Source: Bacteroidota bacterium (GTDB lineage Bacteria; Bacteroidota; Bacteroidia; Bacteroidales; FEN-979). Taken from it: a stretch of DNA of 64,000 bases. The stretch is taken from NCBI GenBank assembly GCA_026391805.1, contig JAPLDJ010000015.1, positions 310,001 through 374,000 on the forward strand, read 5' to 3'. How positions within the stretch are numbered: position 1 is the first letter of the stretch; each line of letters opens with the position of its first letter. The notes under the pieces are model-generated. The model searched no databases and had not been told where the DNA came from. It saw only the letters and a list, made by a program, of their open reading frames with translations. A program made the position numbers and the translations under genes. Below, piece after piece: positions 25,337-33,648 of this stretch.

Positions 25337-25906
25337 TTATCCGTTTTCAGGAAGCAGAGGAAACTTCTGAAGACTTAGGTATACAGGTCCTTCCTTTTTC
25401 AGGATGCTTTCAAAAAGGATTATGGATTCTACGATCATCTCCCCTGAGGTGATCGTTTTGTTTTCATCAATGACCTTCTGGAAAAATTGTTTATCGCGAA
25501 GTTCCCGAATCCTGCCAATGGTCAGGTGCGGGATAAGGTTTTGCCGGTCGGGCTGGTAACCAATGGATTTCATATCTTCTCCGACCTCCTTCATCAGCGA
25601 AGCCAGCTTGTCGTATGGCTGGATACCCGCCCAGACCACGCGCGGATCGTACCTGCTGCCGAAAACACCAAGACCTTCCAGCCGGAAATTGAAGCTTTCC
25701 GTACGTAATGCAACAGCGTTAAGAATGCGGATGATATCCGGTATCCGCTTCTCTTCCGTTTCCCCGAAAAATTTCAGTGTGATGTGGAGGTTGTGTTCTT
25801 CCACAAATTTGATCTTTTCCTGTCCCAATTGTTTTTTCAGTTTCCTGTTCTGTTCAAGGAATTCCTTGTCGGGAGCAGTTTCTATGGCGGCAAAGAGGCG
25901 TTTCAT
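25337..25906 (-). CDS. thpR: RNA 2',3'-cyclic phosphodiesterase
   Basis: 2H phosphoesterase superfamily; in vitro these enzymes open 2',3'-cyclic phosphate ends of RNA or ligate tRNA halves. The 189-residue product has the two catalytic HxTx motifs, HITL at about residue 40 (NLHITLKFFGE) and HLTI at about 127 (LIPHLTIGRI), and the family start MKRLFAAIET. Length is normal. It stands alone, convergent with the DUF6249-like gene. Confidence 0.94.
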   Translation of the reverse strand: MKRLFAAIETAPDKEFLEQNRKLKKQLGQEKIKFVEEHNLHITLKFFGETEEKRIPDIIRILNAVALRTESFNFRLEGLGVFGSRYDPRVVWAGIQPYDKLASLMKEVGEDMKSIGYQPDRQNLIPHLTIGRIRELRDKQFFQKVIDENKTITSGEMIVESIILFESILKKEGPVYLSLQKFPLLPENG

Positions 25907-25994
25907 GAGGTTTTATAAGCTTGGGGCTAATGCCCGAGAGAGAAACATCAGAAGGTTAATCAAATGTAGAAAATTTTAGGTAAGCGGGAAACCG

Positions 25995-26975
25995 TTACTC
26001 GAAATTTTCAAATGCATCGACAAGATCAAGGTATACGCCATCAAAATGGGCATCCAGGATTCTTTTGGTGTACGATTGGGCGTTTCCGTAAATGATATCC
26101 TGCCAGCTTTTGTCCCAGTATTTCACAAGGTAATTGCCCGGCCACACGGAATTTTCCATCAACAGCCAGGGAGGATTACCGGGACCCCATCCCGATTGCC
26201 AGTAATAGCGGTAAGATTCTGCTTCTCCGATGCTCATGTAACAGATGACCAGGCGGGATCCGCCATCTTTTTTTTGCTTCATGGATTCTATCTCGGAGGC
26301 TGATAATTGTCCGTCACCGATAAAGAGATCCATGATGACAAGATCATAGTTTGTTGACTGAATTGCACTGATAAACTGGCTTTTTGTAAAATTGGCCGGG
26401 TTGATCAGGTAAAGAAAGTTGCGGACGCCGGAGAGCGATGTGATGTTGTTGGCGTTCTGGTTATTGATGACCGGAGGGAACGACGGAAAGTCATCAAGTT
26501 CCCGGTGATCGGCGGCAAAGGAGACATAGCCCTTACTGCCGTTTTGTGCATACGAATCCTCCATTTTCGAAGGGGTAAAACAATAATCGGTTACCAGGAT
26601 GCTCTTGCCGGATTGTTTAATCCTGTCGAGAAAGCTGATCATGTAATTGCGCACATCTATGGGCGTGGAAACATCATCATTGTCGTAGCCATAGAAAAGA
26701 TCTTCCCTTCCCAGGCCATCAATCGCATTCAAATAACCGGTGGCAGGGCTGCTGGCAGGTGTACCCTCAGAGGTTGCCAGCTCCTGCCCGTTCTGAGGGA
26801 TGACAATGAAACCCGGATGAAGGGCTTTTGAATACTCGCTGATGCCGGTAACGAAATTCCGCATCTCGTTTTTATAGTCCACGCCCTGATTTTCATCTGA
26901 ATTCGAATCATCATCCTTGCTGCAGGATGCAGAAACCAACAGGAACAACACAATGATCAGAGCGTATTTTTTCAC
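25995..26975 (-). CDS. Lipoprotein with GH114-like (endo-alpha-1,4-polygalactosaminidase-type) TIM barrel
   Basis: The 326-residue product begins with a lipoprotein signal (MKKYALIIVLFLLVSASCSKDDD; Cys after SAS) and an acidic surface-export tail. The barrel shows the GH114/TM1410 pattern: ISEYSKALHPGFIVIPQNG, YDLVIMDLFIGDG, RLVICYMSIGEAESYRYYW, and a terminal AHFDGVYLDLVDAFENF with an Asp-containing strand. The order and the N-terminus fit the TM1410 subset. Substrate unknown; a surface glycan is inferred. Confidence 0.82.
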   Translation of the reverse strand: MKKYALIIVLFLLVSASCSKDDDSNSDENQGVDYKNEMRNFVTGISEYSKALHPGFIVIPQNGQELATSEGTPASSPATGYLNAIDGLGREDLFYGYDNDDVSTPIDVRNYMISFLDRIKQSGKSILVTDYCFTPSKMEDSYAQNGSKGYVSFAADHRELDDFPSFPPVINNQNANNITSLSGVRNFLYLINPANFTKSQFISAIQSTNYDLVIMDLFIGDGQLSASEIESMKQKKDGGSRLVICYMSIGEAESYRYYWQSGWGPGNPPWLLMENSVWPGNYLVKYWDKSWQDIIYGNAQSYTKRILDAHFDGVYLDLVDAFENFE

Positions 26976-27207
26976 GTTAAAACTTTCAGAAACACCTTTG
27001 TAAAGAACACAAACTAATTATTTCCTTTTTCAGGCTATATATAAATGCCTGAAAACAAAGATAGAGAATCCTGAAAGAGAAATCAAGGATCCTCAAGGGC
27101 TGCTGTTGTGGTCACTTTTGCACATCAAATAACTGAACAGGCATGATTTTCGGGCGCCACGTTTGCCTTTACAAAAAACAAACCGACCAACAAATGAAAA
27201 TATTTTT

Positions 27208-27215
27208 TACTTTTG
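27208..27215 (+). promoter_or_regulatory. -7 box of the tRNA-Ala promoter
   Basis: TACTTTTG fits TAnnTTTG and ends 11 bases before the tRNA 5' end, the same spacing as at tRNA-Cys. The -33 element is not clear. Confidence 0.55.
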
Positions 27216-27226
27216 CACCCTGTTCC

Positions 27227-27300
27227 GGGGTATTAGCTCAGTTGGCTAGAGCGTTAGACTGGCAGTCTAAAGGTCAGGGGTTCGACTCCCCTATACTCCA
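27227..27300 (+). tRNA. tRNA-Ala (GGC)
   Basis: Acceptor GGGGTAT pairs with ATACTCC (27293-27299) and keeps the G3-U70 wobble pair that defines alanine identity. Anticodon stem TTAGA/TCTAA surrounds loop CTGGCAG with anticodon GGC. T arm AGGGG-TTCGACT-CCCCT. Discriminator A at 27300; CCA is not encoded. Confidence 0.97.
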
Positions 27301-27316
27301 CAAGAAATATAAAGAT

Positions 27317-27350
27317 AAGGCCTGATTTCATTGAGATTTCAGGCCTTTTT
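27317..27350 (+). terminator. Rho-independent terminator after tRNA-Ala
   Basis: AAGGCCTGA and TCAGGCCTT form a nine-pair stem around a 13-base loop, followed by a T run, 17 bases after the tRNA. Confidence 0.85.
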
Positions 27351-27705
27351 GCTAACTCCAGACTGTAACATTACGAAACAATTCCACAATAAGTGTTAAT
27401 TTGACATATAATTTATCTCAGCATATTCAATTATAAAAGGCAGGATACAAGAAATAAGTGTGCCCAAACGCTGATGCTGTCTTTTTGTATATCATTGATT
27501 TATAGGTAAACAAAAAATGGGGGAAGTAGATTTTTTTTTTTTTAAAATCAATTTCATACCTTCATCGACCTATTAACCGGGACAAAACCTGTTTTTAAAG
27601 GTATCCTTAGGTAATAGATCGGATATTTTCATTTTTCATCCGTAATATTTTTTAGGTAAAAATCGGTAGGAAATTTTCAAGATGCCGATTTAATTTCAAT
27701 GGGTC
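27351..27705. other. AT-rich intergenic stretch, no gene seen
   Basis: About 355 bases of markedly AT-rich sequence, including a run of 12 or more T residues near 27530. A short hairpin (AAATCGG/CCGATTT) lies just before the acyltransferase start. No convincing promoter, RNA gene or repeat was recognised. Confidence 0.5.
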
Positions 27706-28287
27706 ATGAAAAAAGAAATAAAAGCATTTTTAATATCAAAAGAGATGATACTCTACCTTCCAAGAGATCAATCTAAAGATGTTATTTCTCAATGGACAAC
27801 TTGTCGGAATGTTGCAGTAGTCGTAGCTCATTTTTTTTTAGCACAATTCGCCAAATTCATTCCAACTACAAAATTGATTTCATCTTTCTATAGATTCTTT
27901 TTTGGGATGAAAATAGGGAAACGTGTTGGTTTTGCCCAGATTTACCCGGATTATGTTTTACCCGAGGCGATAGAAATAGGAGATTATTCGATAATAGGCT
28001 GGAAGGCCAAACTTACAACTCATGAATACACACAAGATACCCAAAGATATGGCAAAATCAAAATTGGGAAAAATGTTTTAATTGGAGCATTTAGCACTAT
28101 TCGCGGAGGTGTTAAAATCGGAGATAATTCGATTGTCTCTTTTTGTAGTTTTGTAAACAAAGATATTCCTCCAAATGAGATGTGGGGCGGAGTCCCCGCA
28201 AAGAAAATTAAAATAATTACTGAAAACAAGTGGAAAAAACAGCCTAATTTTCCAGTCCGCATCGAACTGAACATCCCGCCCAATTAA
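27706..28287 (+). CDS. Hexapeptide-repeat acyltransferase (left-handed beta-helix)
   Basis: The 193-residue product carries hexapeptide repeats in its second half (AIEIGDYSIIGWKAKL, GKIKIGKNVLIGAFSTIRGGVKIGDNSIVSFCSFV) and ends with the LbetaH acetyltransferase feature WGGVPAKKIK. The catalytic His is probably in LTTHEYTQD. It resembles WcaF/VatD-type O-acetyltransferases acting on polysaccharide or small molecules; acceptor unknown. Base composition is far more AT-rich than its neighbours (18 G+C in the 60 bases 28021-28080), suggesting acquired DNA next to the tRNA-Ala gene. ATG at 27706. Confidence 0.88.
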   Translation: MKKEIKAFLISKEMILYLPRDQSKDVISQWTTCRNVAVVVAHFFLAQFAKFIPTTKLISSFYRFFFGMKIGKRVGFAQIYPDYVLPEAIEIGDYSIIGWKAKLTTHEYTQDTQRYGKIKIGKNVLIGAFSTIRGGVKIGDNSIVSFCSFVNKDIPPNEMWGGVPAKKIKIITENKWKKQPNFPVRIELNIPPN

Positions 28288-28304
28288 TACGGAAAAAGTA
28301 AATC

Positions 28305-28324
28305 CCTGCCTGCGGAAGGCAGGC
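28305..28324. repeat. Imperfect copy of the CCTGCC...GGCAGG palindrome
   Basis: CCTGCCTGC-GGAA-GGCAGGC, an altered copy of the 20-base palindrome at 24782 and 54836. It marks the right edge of the AT-rich acyltransferase segment. Confidence 0.6.
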
Positions 28325-28357
28325 GTTTTATCCGTGTATTCCGTGTTCAAAATAACA

Positions 28358-29740
28358 TTATTGTAAAATCACACGCTCGACGTAAACCCGTTGCTCGCTG
28401 ACCAGCTTCACAAAATAGAGCCCGCGGGAAACGCCGGAAACATCAATCGTATGGATCGTTCCTGGCATTCTGTTACCATACACTTGCCTGAAAACTATCT
28501 GTCCGGATGCATTCAGAAGTGAAATTTCAGTCTGTTTTTCTTCTTGATTCAGAACAATGTTCAAACTGCTTTCCGCCGGGTTGGGATAGATGCTGATGGC
28601 AGCTTTTGAATCCGGATCGGGAACGCCGGCACATATTTTTACAATGATTGGTTTAACAGAAGCTGTTCCGCCGCCGCAGGTATTTTTCCCCTGGACGCTG
28701 ATATCGGATGAAATTGCAGATGGTCCGACGGAAATGATAATGGTGCTGGTTCCTGCCCCGGAGGTAATGGTTGTTCCCGCCGGAACCGACCAGGCATAAG
28801 AGGTCGCTCCTGCAATAAGTGGAACACTGTAGGAATAGGTTTCATTGTTGGAACAGACCGTATCCTTACCTGTAATCATACCGGCAGGACCGGGCAATGT
28901 TTCAATTCCTATGACACGTGTTTTCGGCGTGCTTTGGCCGCAGGGGTTGACCGATATGACACTGATTGTGCCGGGATTCGGGCCCCACTGGACAGAAATG
29001 GAATCGGAATTTTGTCCCGACAGTATCTGGGCTTCAGGAGGTACGGTCCAGAAATAGGAGGTGGCGCCCGGAACGGAATCCACCGAAAAAACAACGGTGG
29101 CGGCGTTGCATACTGCGGAAGGACCAAAGATGGTGGCCGGGGCAGCGGGTTGTGTCGTTACATTCACCGGAAGCACACTCGGATTGCTGTTCCCGCAGAA
29201 ATTACCGGCGATCACGGAGATGCTGCCCCCTGCATTGCCCCATTGCACCTGAATCGAGGTGGTATTTTGACCGCTAAGGATGGTTGCGCCGGCAGGAGCC
29301 ATCCAGGAATAGGAAGTTGCGCCGTTAACGGCTGAAATACTGTAGAATGCTGCCGAATCATGACAAACTGTGACCGGGCCTGAAATGGTGCCCGGGGTAG
29401 GCGGGGTAGGCTTGATGCTCACAAGAATACTGTCGCTGGCCGTATTGTATCCCGCATCCGTGACGGTTAAATGATACCATGTCGGAACAACGGGAGAAGC
29501 AAGCGGATCGGGAATGGCGGTGTTATTAAGCCCGGTTGGCGGAGTCCATACATAGTGAAACGGGCTAATGCCACCGGTCACAACGGCCTGAAGCTGAGAA
29601 GATGCCCCTACGCAGATGGAATCGGGGGTGGCTGTGGCGTCAACTGAAATGGTCCTTTGTCCTGAAAGATCAGGCGTGGCGAAAATCACCAGGATGATCA
29701 GGATAAACACTCCTTTTTTCAGAACGGCACTGTAGTACAT
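28358..29740 (-). CDS. Secreted protein with PKD-like repeats and T9SS sorting domain
   Basis: The 460-residue product has a signal peptide (MYYSAVLKKGVFILIILVIFATPDLSGQ), a first Ig/PKD-like module (ATPDSICVGASSQLQAVVTGGISPFHYVWTPP), then three near-copies of a roughly 85-residue PKD-like module marked by ATSYSWMAPAGATILSGQN, ATSYFWTVPPEAQILSGQN and ATSYAWSVPAGTTITSGAG, and a T9SS C-terminal domain (SIYPNPAESSLNIVL to GLYFVKLVSEQRVYVERVILQ). Start ATG 29740 is chosen because the predicted promoter lies between it and an upstream in-frame ATG at 29776. Likely surface or matrix protein; no enzyme domain. Confidence 0.88.
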   Translation of the reverse strand: MYYSAVLKKGVFILIILVIFATPDLSGQRTISVDATATPDSICVGASSQLQAVVTGGISPFHYVWTPPTGLNNTAIPDPLASPVVPTWYHLTVTDAGYNTASDSILVSIKPTPPTPGTISGPVTVCHDSAAFYSISAVNGATSYSWMAPAGATILSGQNTTSIQVQWGNAGGSISVIAGNFCGNSNPSVLPVNVTTQPAAPATIFGPSAVCNAATVVFSVDSVPGATSYFWTVPPEAQILSGQNSDSISVQWGPNPGTISVISVNPCGQSTPKTRVIGIETLPGPAGMITGKDTVCSNNETYSYSVPLIAGATSYAWSVPAGTTITSGAGTSTIIISVGPSAISSDISVQGKNTCGGGTASVKPIIVKICAGVPDPDSKAAISIYPNPAESSLNIVLNQEEKQTEISLLNASGQIVFRQVYGNRMPGTIHTIDVSGVSRGLYFVKLVSEQRVYVERVILQ

Positions 29741-29773
29741 GTTTATCTTTCTTTCAGCCCCTGTTTGAATATA

Positions 29774-29804
29774 CAAACATATAAAAAAATATGCATGTTT
29801 GCAA
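29774..29804 (-). promoter_or_regulatory. Promoter for the PKD-like T9SS gene
   Basis: On the minus strand TTG (29802-29804) and TATGTTTG (29774-29781) are separated by 20 bases, matching -33 and -7 elements. Transcription would start near 29767, 27 bases before the ATG at 29740. Confidence 0.65.
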
Positions 29805-29912
29805 GTTAATTCGCCGGTTTCGGGTCAATTGTTGTAATTTTAACGGTGAAAAGACCGGTATATTTCTGGTTACTTTGTAACCCTGTATTCTTTTTAACGT
29901 CTAAACCACAAA

Positions 29913-30473
29913 ATGAAGCTCCAGGACGACAGCGAAATCATCGAAAGAGTTTTGAACGGTGACGTTTCGGCCTACGCTGCCCTGGTGCAGAAACACAAGA
30001 ACCTGGTATTTTCGATCGTGCTGAAAGTGGTGAACAACCGGGAAGATGCAGAGGAGATCGCGCAGGATACGTTTCTGAAGGCGTATCAGTCGCTGAAAAC
30101 CTTTGAACGGAAATCAAAATTTTCGACGTGGCTTTACCGGATCGCCTACAATTCAGCCATCTCGAAAACACGGAAAAAACGGCTCGAAATGGTGGCAATT
30201 GAAGAATCGGTGATCACAAATTATTCGCCTGACGAGGTGAGCAGAAACATGGATGAACTTGAAGAAAACGACCGCCAGGTGATCCTTGAAAAGGCGCTGC
30301 AGCGTTTGCCGGAAGAGGACAACCTGCTGATCACACTCTTCTACAAAGGCGAGAATTCAGTGGACAACATCAGCGAGATCACCGGGTTGTCTGTTTCAAA
30401 TGTAAAGGTCCGGCTTCACCGCATACGAAAAAAGCTGTATGAAGAGATGCAGGGACTGATGATCAGCAATTGA
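29913..30473 (+). CDS. ECF RNA polymerase sigma factor
   Basis: The 186-residue product shows sigma region 2 (YAALVQKHKNLVFSIVLKVVNNREDAEEIAQDTFLKAYQSLKTF, then KFSTWLYRIAYNSAISKTRKKR) and region 4 (LQRLPEEDNLLITLFYKGENSVDNISEITGLSVSNVKVRLHRIRKKLYEEM). It heads a three-gene set with a small membrane protein (28 bases downstream) that is the likely anti-sigma factor and a fructosamine-kinase-like gene. Confidence 0.94.
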   Translation: MKLQDDSEIIERVLNGDVSAYAALVQKHKNLVFSIVLKVVNNREDAEEIAQDTFLKAYQSLKTFERKSKFSTWLYRIAYNSAISKTRKKRLEMVAIEESVITNYSPDEVSRNMDELEENDRQVILEKALQRLPEEDNLLITLFYKGENSVDNISEITGLSVSNVKVRLHRIRKKLYEEMQGLMISN

Positions 30474-30501
30474 GTAAATATTTTGTATCTTTGTATTGAA
30501 A

Positions 30502-30936
30502 ATGGAAAAAGAAGAATTTTTACCGGATGATTTTTTGAAGGAACTTTTCCGCAAACAGCCGCTGGAGTCGCCGGGGGATCAGTTTGTGGAGCGTGTGATG
30601 AACAGGATTGTTCCGGCGCCTGAGGCGGTGACAGAGAAAAAATCATTCCTCCATTACCTCCGCACCTCCTGGCCGTTTGTTCTTCTGGCCCTGGTCGGTA
30701 TTGTAATCCTGATGACTTCGGATCTTCCCTTTACAAAATATATCCCGGGAAAAGAATATTTTTCACAGCATCTTTTTCCCTATATTTCTTCCCTGTTCTC
30801 AGGATTAAAGCCCCTGTTCGCTAATTCAAAAATCACTTCACTGGTCGTCATGGCCATTGTTGCCGGAGGTTTGTTTTTCGGGCTTGATATGCTGCTTTCC
30901 AGGAAACATTCTGTAGGGCATCAAACTTCAAATTAA
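30502..30936 (+). CDS. Small membrane protein, probable anti-sigma factor
   Basis: The 144-residue product has a cytoplasmic N-terminus (DDFLKELFRKQPLESPGDQFVERVMNRI) like short Bacteroidota anti-sigma proteins, a membrane helix at about 52-71 and a second at about 113-132. The anti-sigma role is inferred from its place right after an ECF sigma gene and the N-terminal pattern. A TATCTTTG box at 30486-30493, just before the ATG, might give a separate almost leaderless transcript, but no well-spaced -33 site accompanies it. Start is the ATG at 30502. Confidence 0.7.
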   Translation: MEKEEFLPDDFLKELFRKQPLESPGDQFVERVMNRIVPAPEAVTEKKSFLHYLRTSWPFVLLALVGIVILMTSDLPFTKYIPGKEYFSQHLFPYISSLFSGLKPLFANSKITSLVVMAIVAGGLFFGLDMLLSRKHSVGHQTSN

Positions 30937-31809
30937 ATGATCCCGAAGGAGATCACAGACTCCCTTTCCGGTTTTTTTGCAACTTCAGGAATTCTCTCAT
31001 TTACGATCCATTCTGCTTCATCCTTATCCGGAGGATGCATCAACAATGTTAGCCGGCTTAGTACTTCCGAAGGTGAGTTTTGCATCAAATACAACAAACG
31101 GGACCTGTTCCCGGAAATGTTTGAAGGGGAGGCCGACGGTCTTGAAAAATTAAAAAGTGCAGGAGTGATCAGGGTTCCGGGGGTTGTTTGTCCGGGATAC
31201 GGAGGAACGTATTCTTACCTGCTCCTGGAATTCATCAACCCGGGAAGAAAAACCGCTTCTTTTTATTCTGATTTCGGAAGATCCCTGGCGCGCCTGCACC
31301 GGCATACTGCGGATCATTTCGGCCTCGACCGCGACAATTACATGGGGTCGCTGAAGCAATTCAATATAAAGCATTCCGACTGGATCTCTTTTTTCGTGGA
31401 AGAGCGTCTCGAAAGGCAGATCTCACTTGCACACGGCTACCTGTCACCCTCTGATCTTTCTGCATTTAAAAGGCTTTACAACCGTCTTGGTGAAATCATG
31501 CCGGAAGAGCCGCCTGCATTGCTGCACGGAGATCTGTGGGGCGGAAATTACATGGTTTCGCCGGAAGGAAAAGCATGCCTGATCGACCCGGCGGTGTATT
31601 ATGGTCACCGAGAAATTGACATTGCAATGACGACCCTGTTCGGTGGGTTTGACGGGGATTTTTATGCTTCTTATAACGAAGAATATCCGCTGGAAAAAGG
31701 ATGGAAAGAGCGGCTGGATGTATTTAATCTTTATCCGCTTCTGATCCATTTAAACCTCTTCGGATCCGGTTACCTCGGATCGGTTGAACGGATCATCCGT
31801 AAGTTCTGA
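30937..31809 (+). CDS. Fructosamine kinase family protein
   Basis: The 290-residue product has the protein-kinase-like (APH) fold. The nucleotide and catalytic parts are visible: ASSLSGGCINNVSRLSTSEGEFCIKYN, YLLLEFINPGR, the catalytic loop LLHGDLWGGNYM and the metal motif CLIDPAVYYGHREIDIAMTTLFGG, which is the signature of fructosamine/ketosamine-3-kinases. It would phosphorylate glycated amines for repair. The ATG directly follows the stop of the preceding gene, so it is probably cotranscribed. Confidence 0.92.
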   Translation: MIPKEITDSLSGFFATSGILSFTIHSASSLSGGCINNVSRLSTSEGEFCIKYNKRDLFPEMFEGEADGLEKLKSAGVIRVPGVVCPGYGGTYSYLLLEFINPGRKTASFYSDFGRSLARLHRHTADHFGLDRDNYMGSLKQFNIKHSDWISFFVEERLERQISLAHGYLSPSDLSAFKRLYNRLGEIMPEEPPALLHGDLWGGNYMVSPEGKACLIDPAVYYGHREIDIAMTTLFGGFDGDFYASYNEEYPLEKGWKERLDVFNLYPLLIHLNLFGSGYLGSVERIIRKF

Positions 31810-31811
31810 TA

Positions 31812-33194
31812 CTAATTGTTCTGCTGCTTTTCCTGCCAGAGTTGCTTGAAGTTCTTGTCGGCGAAACGGGGCAGTTCTCTCCGCGGTCCCCACATTTTCC
31901 TGAAAAACATCTTAAAGAACCTGTTCTTGAGCCTTGAACCTGTTTTATCGATCATCCACCGTTTCAGCATGACCTTTTTCCAGGATTTCATAATGAACTT
32001 CCAGCCGGATTTGGGATATCCTTTTTTGACCGTCTCGTTCCGGTTGTACAGCAGTAATTCGTGCAACGGTATATGAACGGAACAGACCTCGGTGCACTTT
32101 CCGCAAAGCGAACTGGCATAGCTCAGGTGATTGTATTCTTTCAGACCCATGTAATGGGGTGAGATCACCGAGCCGATGGGGCCTGAATAGACTGCCCCAT
32201 AGGTATAGCCTCCGACGCTGCGGTAGATCGGGCAGGCATTGAGGCAGGCTCCGCAACGGATGCAGGCCAGCGCCTGGCGCTGTTCCTTGTGCTTTAATAC
32301 TTCCGTCCGCCGGTTGTCGATCAGGATGACGTACATCTGTTCCGGTCCGTCGGGTTCTCCCGGGGCTTTCGGACCGAAAATAAGGTTGTTATAAGCAGTG
32401 ATCAGCTGCCCGGTTCCGAAGGTGGCCAGCAATGGAAGGAAAAGATCGAGATCGTCGAGGGAGGGAATGATCTTTTCAATGCCTACAACGGCAATGTGAA
32501 TCTTTGGAAAAGCATAGCAAAGAAGACCATTACCTTCATTCTCCGTCAGGACAAGCGCTCCGGCATCCGCGACAAGGAAATTCCCCCCAGTAATGCCGAC
32601 ATCGGCGCGGATGAATTTTAACCGGAGCTGTTCCCTGACAAACCGTGCAATGTCTTCCGGCGTGCTGTGCTGCGGGGTGCCGAATTTCTCGTGAAACAGT
32701 TCGGCTACATCTTCCTTCGACTTATGCATGGCCGGCGTGAGGATGTGATAGGGTTTCTCTCCCGCCACCTGAACAATGAATTCACCCAGGTCGGTCTCGA
32801 CAACTTCGCGCTTGTGTTTTATCAGCAGTTCATTGATCTCCAGTTCCTCGGAAAGCATCGTCTTTTGCTTAACGATGAGATGAGCATCCGCATGCTTTAT
32901 GATCGCGAGGATCTCTTTCTGTGCGTCTTTTTCGGAAGGCGCCCAGATCACTTTTCCGCCGCGCTTTACAAAGTTGGTCTCAAATTCAACAAGGTAGCGG
33001 TCGAGGTTGCTAAGGGCCTTGTGCTTGCGGACGGCGGCGCGCCGGCGTGCAAGTTCAAGATCGGCATACTGCTGCTTACCCACCTTCACCTTTTCATCGT
33101 ACTTGCCGATGTTGAAATCCAGCCGCCTGCGGTGTTCCGGATCAAAGGAACGTTTTTCCGAATCGGCGAGAAAGGTATCAAGGTGGCTTGACAT
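31812..33194 (-). CDS. LutB-like iron-sulfur protein (LUD domain plus ferredoxin domain)
   Basis: The 460-residue product has a LUD domain first (ADVGITGGNFLVADAGALVLTENEGNG), then an 8Fe-8S-type cluster region, CIRCGACLNACPIY and CGKCTEVCSVHIPLHELL, and a C-terminal tail (KLPRF-like RRELPRFADKNFKQLWQ) found in LutB/YkgF. Such proteins form part of L-lactate oxidising complexes with LutA and LutC. No lutA or lutC lies beside it here; the partner genes must be elsewhere or the complex differs. Start MSSHLDTFLADSEKR at 33192-33194. Confidence 0.88.
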   Translation of the reverse strand: MSSHLDTFLADSEKRSFDPEHRRRLDFNIGKYDEKVKVGKQQYADLELARRRAAVRKHKALSNLDRYLVEFETNFVKRGGKVIWAPSEKDAQKEILAIIKHADAHLIVKQKTMLSEELEINELLIKHKREVVETDLGEFIVQVAGEKPYHILTPAMHKSKEDVAELFHEKFGTPQHSTPEDIARFVREQLRLKFIRADVGITGGNFLVADAGALVLTENEGNGLLCYAFPKIHIAVVGIEKIIPSLDDLDLFLPLLATFGTGQLITAYNNLIFGPKAPGEPDGPEQMYVILIDNRRTEVLKHKEQRQALACIRCGACLNACPIYRSVGGYTYGAVYSGPIGSVISPHYMGLKEYNHLSYASSLCGKCTEVCSVHIPLHELLLYNRNETVKKGYPKSGWKFIMKSWKKVMLKRWMIDKTGSRLKNRFFKMFFRKMWGPRRELPRFADKNFKQLWQEKQQNN

Positions 33195-33204
33195 AAAATG
33201 TCTT

Positions 33205-33648
33205 TTATAAAAGAACAGGATTAATTTTCTGAACCCTCCGCTCGTGCCTGCCACCTTCAAACGGGGTGGCAAAGAAGGTCTTTACAATCGTTAATGCTTC
33301 TTCAAAGGTAATGAACCGTGCCGGAAGGGAGACCACATTTGCATTGTTATGCTGCCTTGAAAGCTTTGCAATTTCTTCATTCCAGCACAGAGCAGCCCGA
33401 ACTTCCGGGTATTTATTTGCCACCAGCGAAGCGCCTATCCCGCTTCCGCAAAGGATAATTCCCATCCGGTACGTTCCGTCATTGACAGCTTTTGCAACGG
33501 GGTGAATGAAATCAGGATAATCGACACTTTCTTCCGAAAAGGTTCCAAAGTCATGAAAATGATAACCTTCGGCAGATAGTTTTTCCACCAGGTACACTTT
33601 CATCTTATAACCGGCATGATCACATCCTACAGGAATTTCCTGATCCAT
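33205..33648 (-). CDS. rpiB: Ribose-5-phosphate isomerase B
   Basis: Interconverts ribose-5-phosphate and ribulose-5-phosphate in the pentose phosphate pathway. The 147-residue product has the RpiB/LacAB motifs: GCDHAGYKMKVYLVEKL at the N-terminus, DYPDFIHPVAKAV, and GILLCGSGIGASLVANK-type MGIILCGSGIGASLVANKYPEVRAALCW with the catalytic Cys. It lies 10 bases upstream of the LutB-like gene on the same strand. Confidence 0.95.
   Translation of the reverse strand: MDQEIPVGCDHAGYKMKVYLVEKLSAEGYHFHDFGTFSEESVDYPDFIHPVAKAVNDGTYRMGIILCGSGIGASLVANKYPEVRAALCWNEEIAKLSRQHNNANVVSLPARFITFEEALTIVKTFFATPFEGGRHERRVQKINPVLL

Noticed and set aside
27301-28330. Integrative element at tRNA-Ala with att sites
   Set aside because: No integrase and no repeated tRNA 3' end was found downstream; only the composition shift remains.
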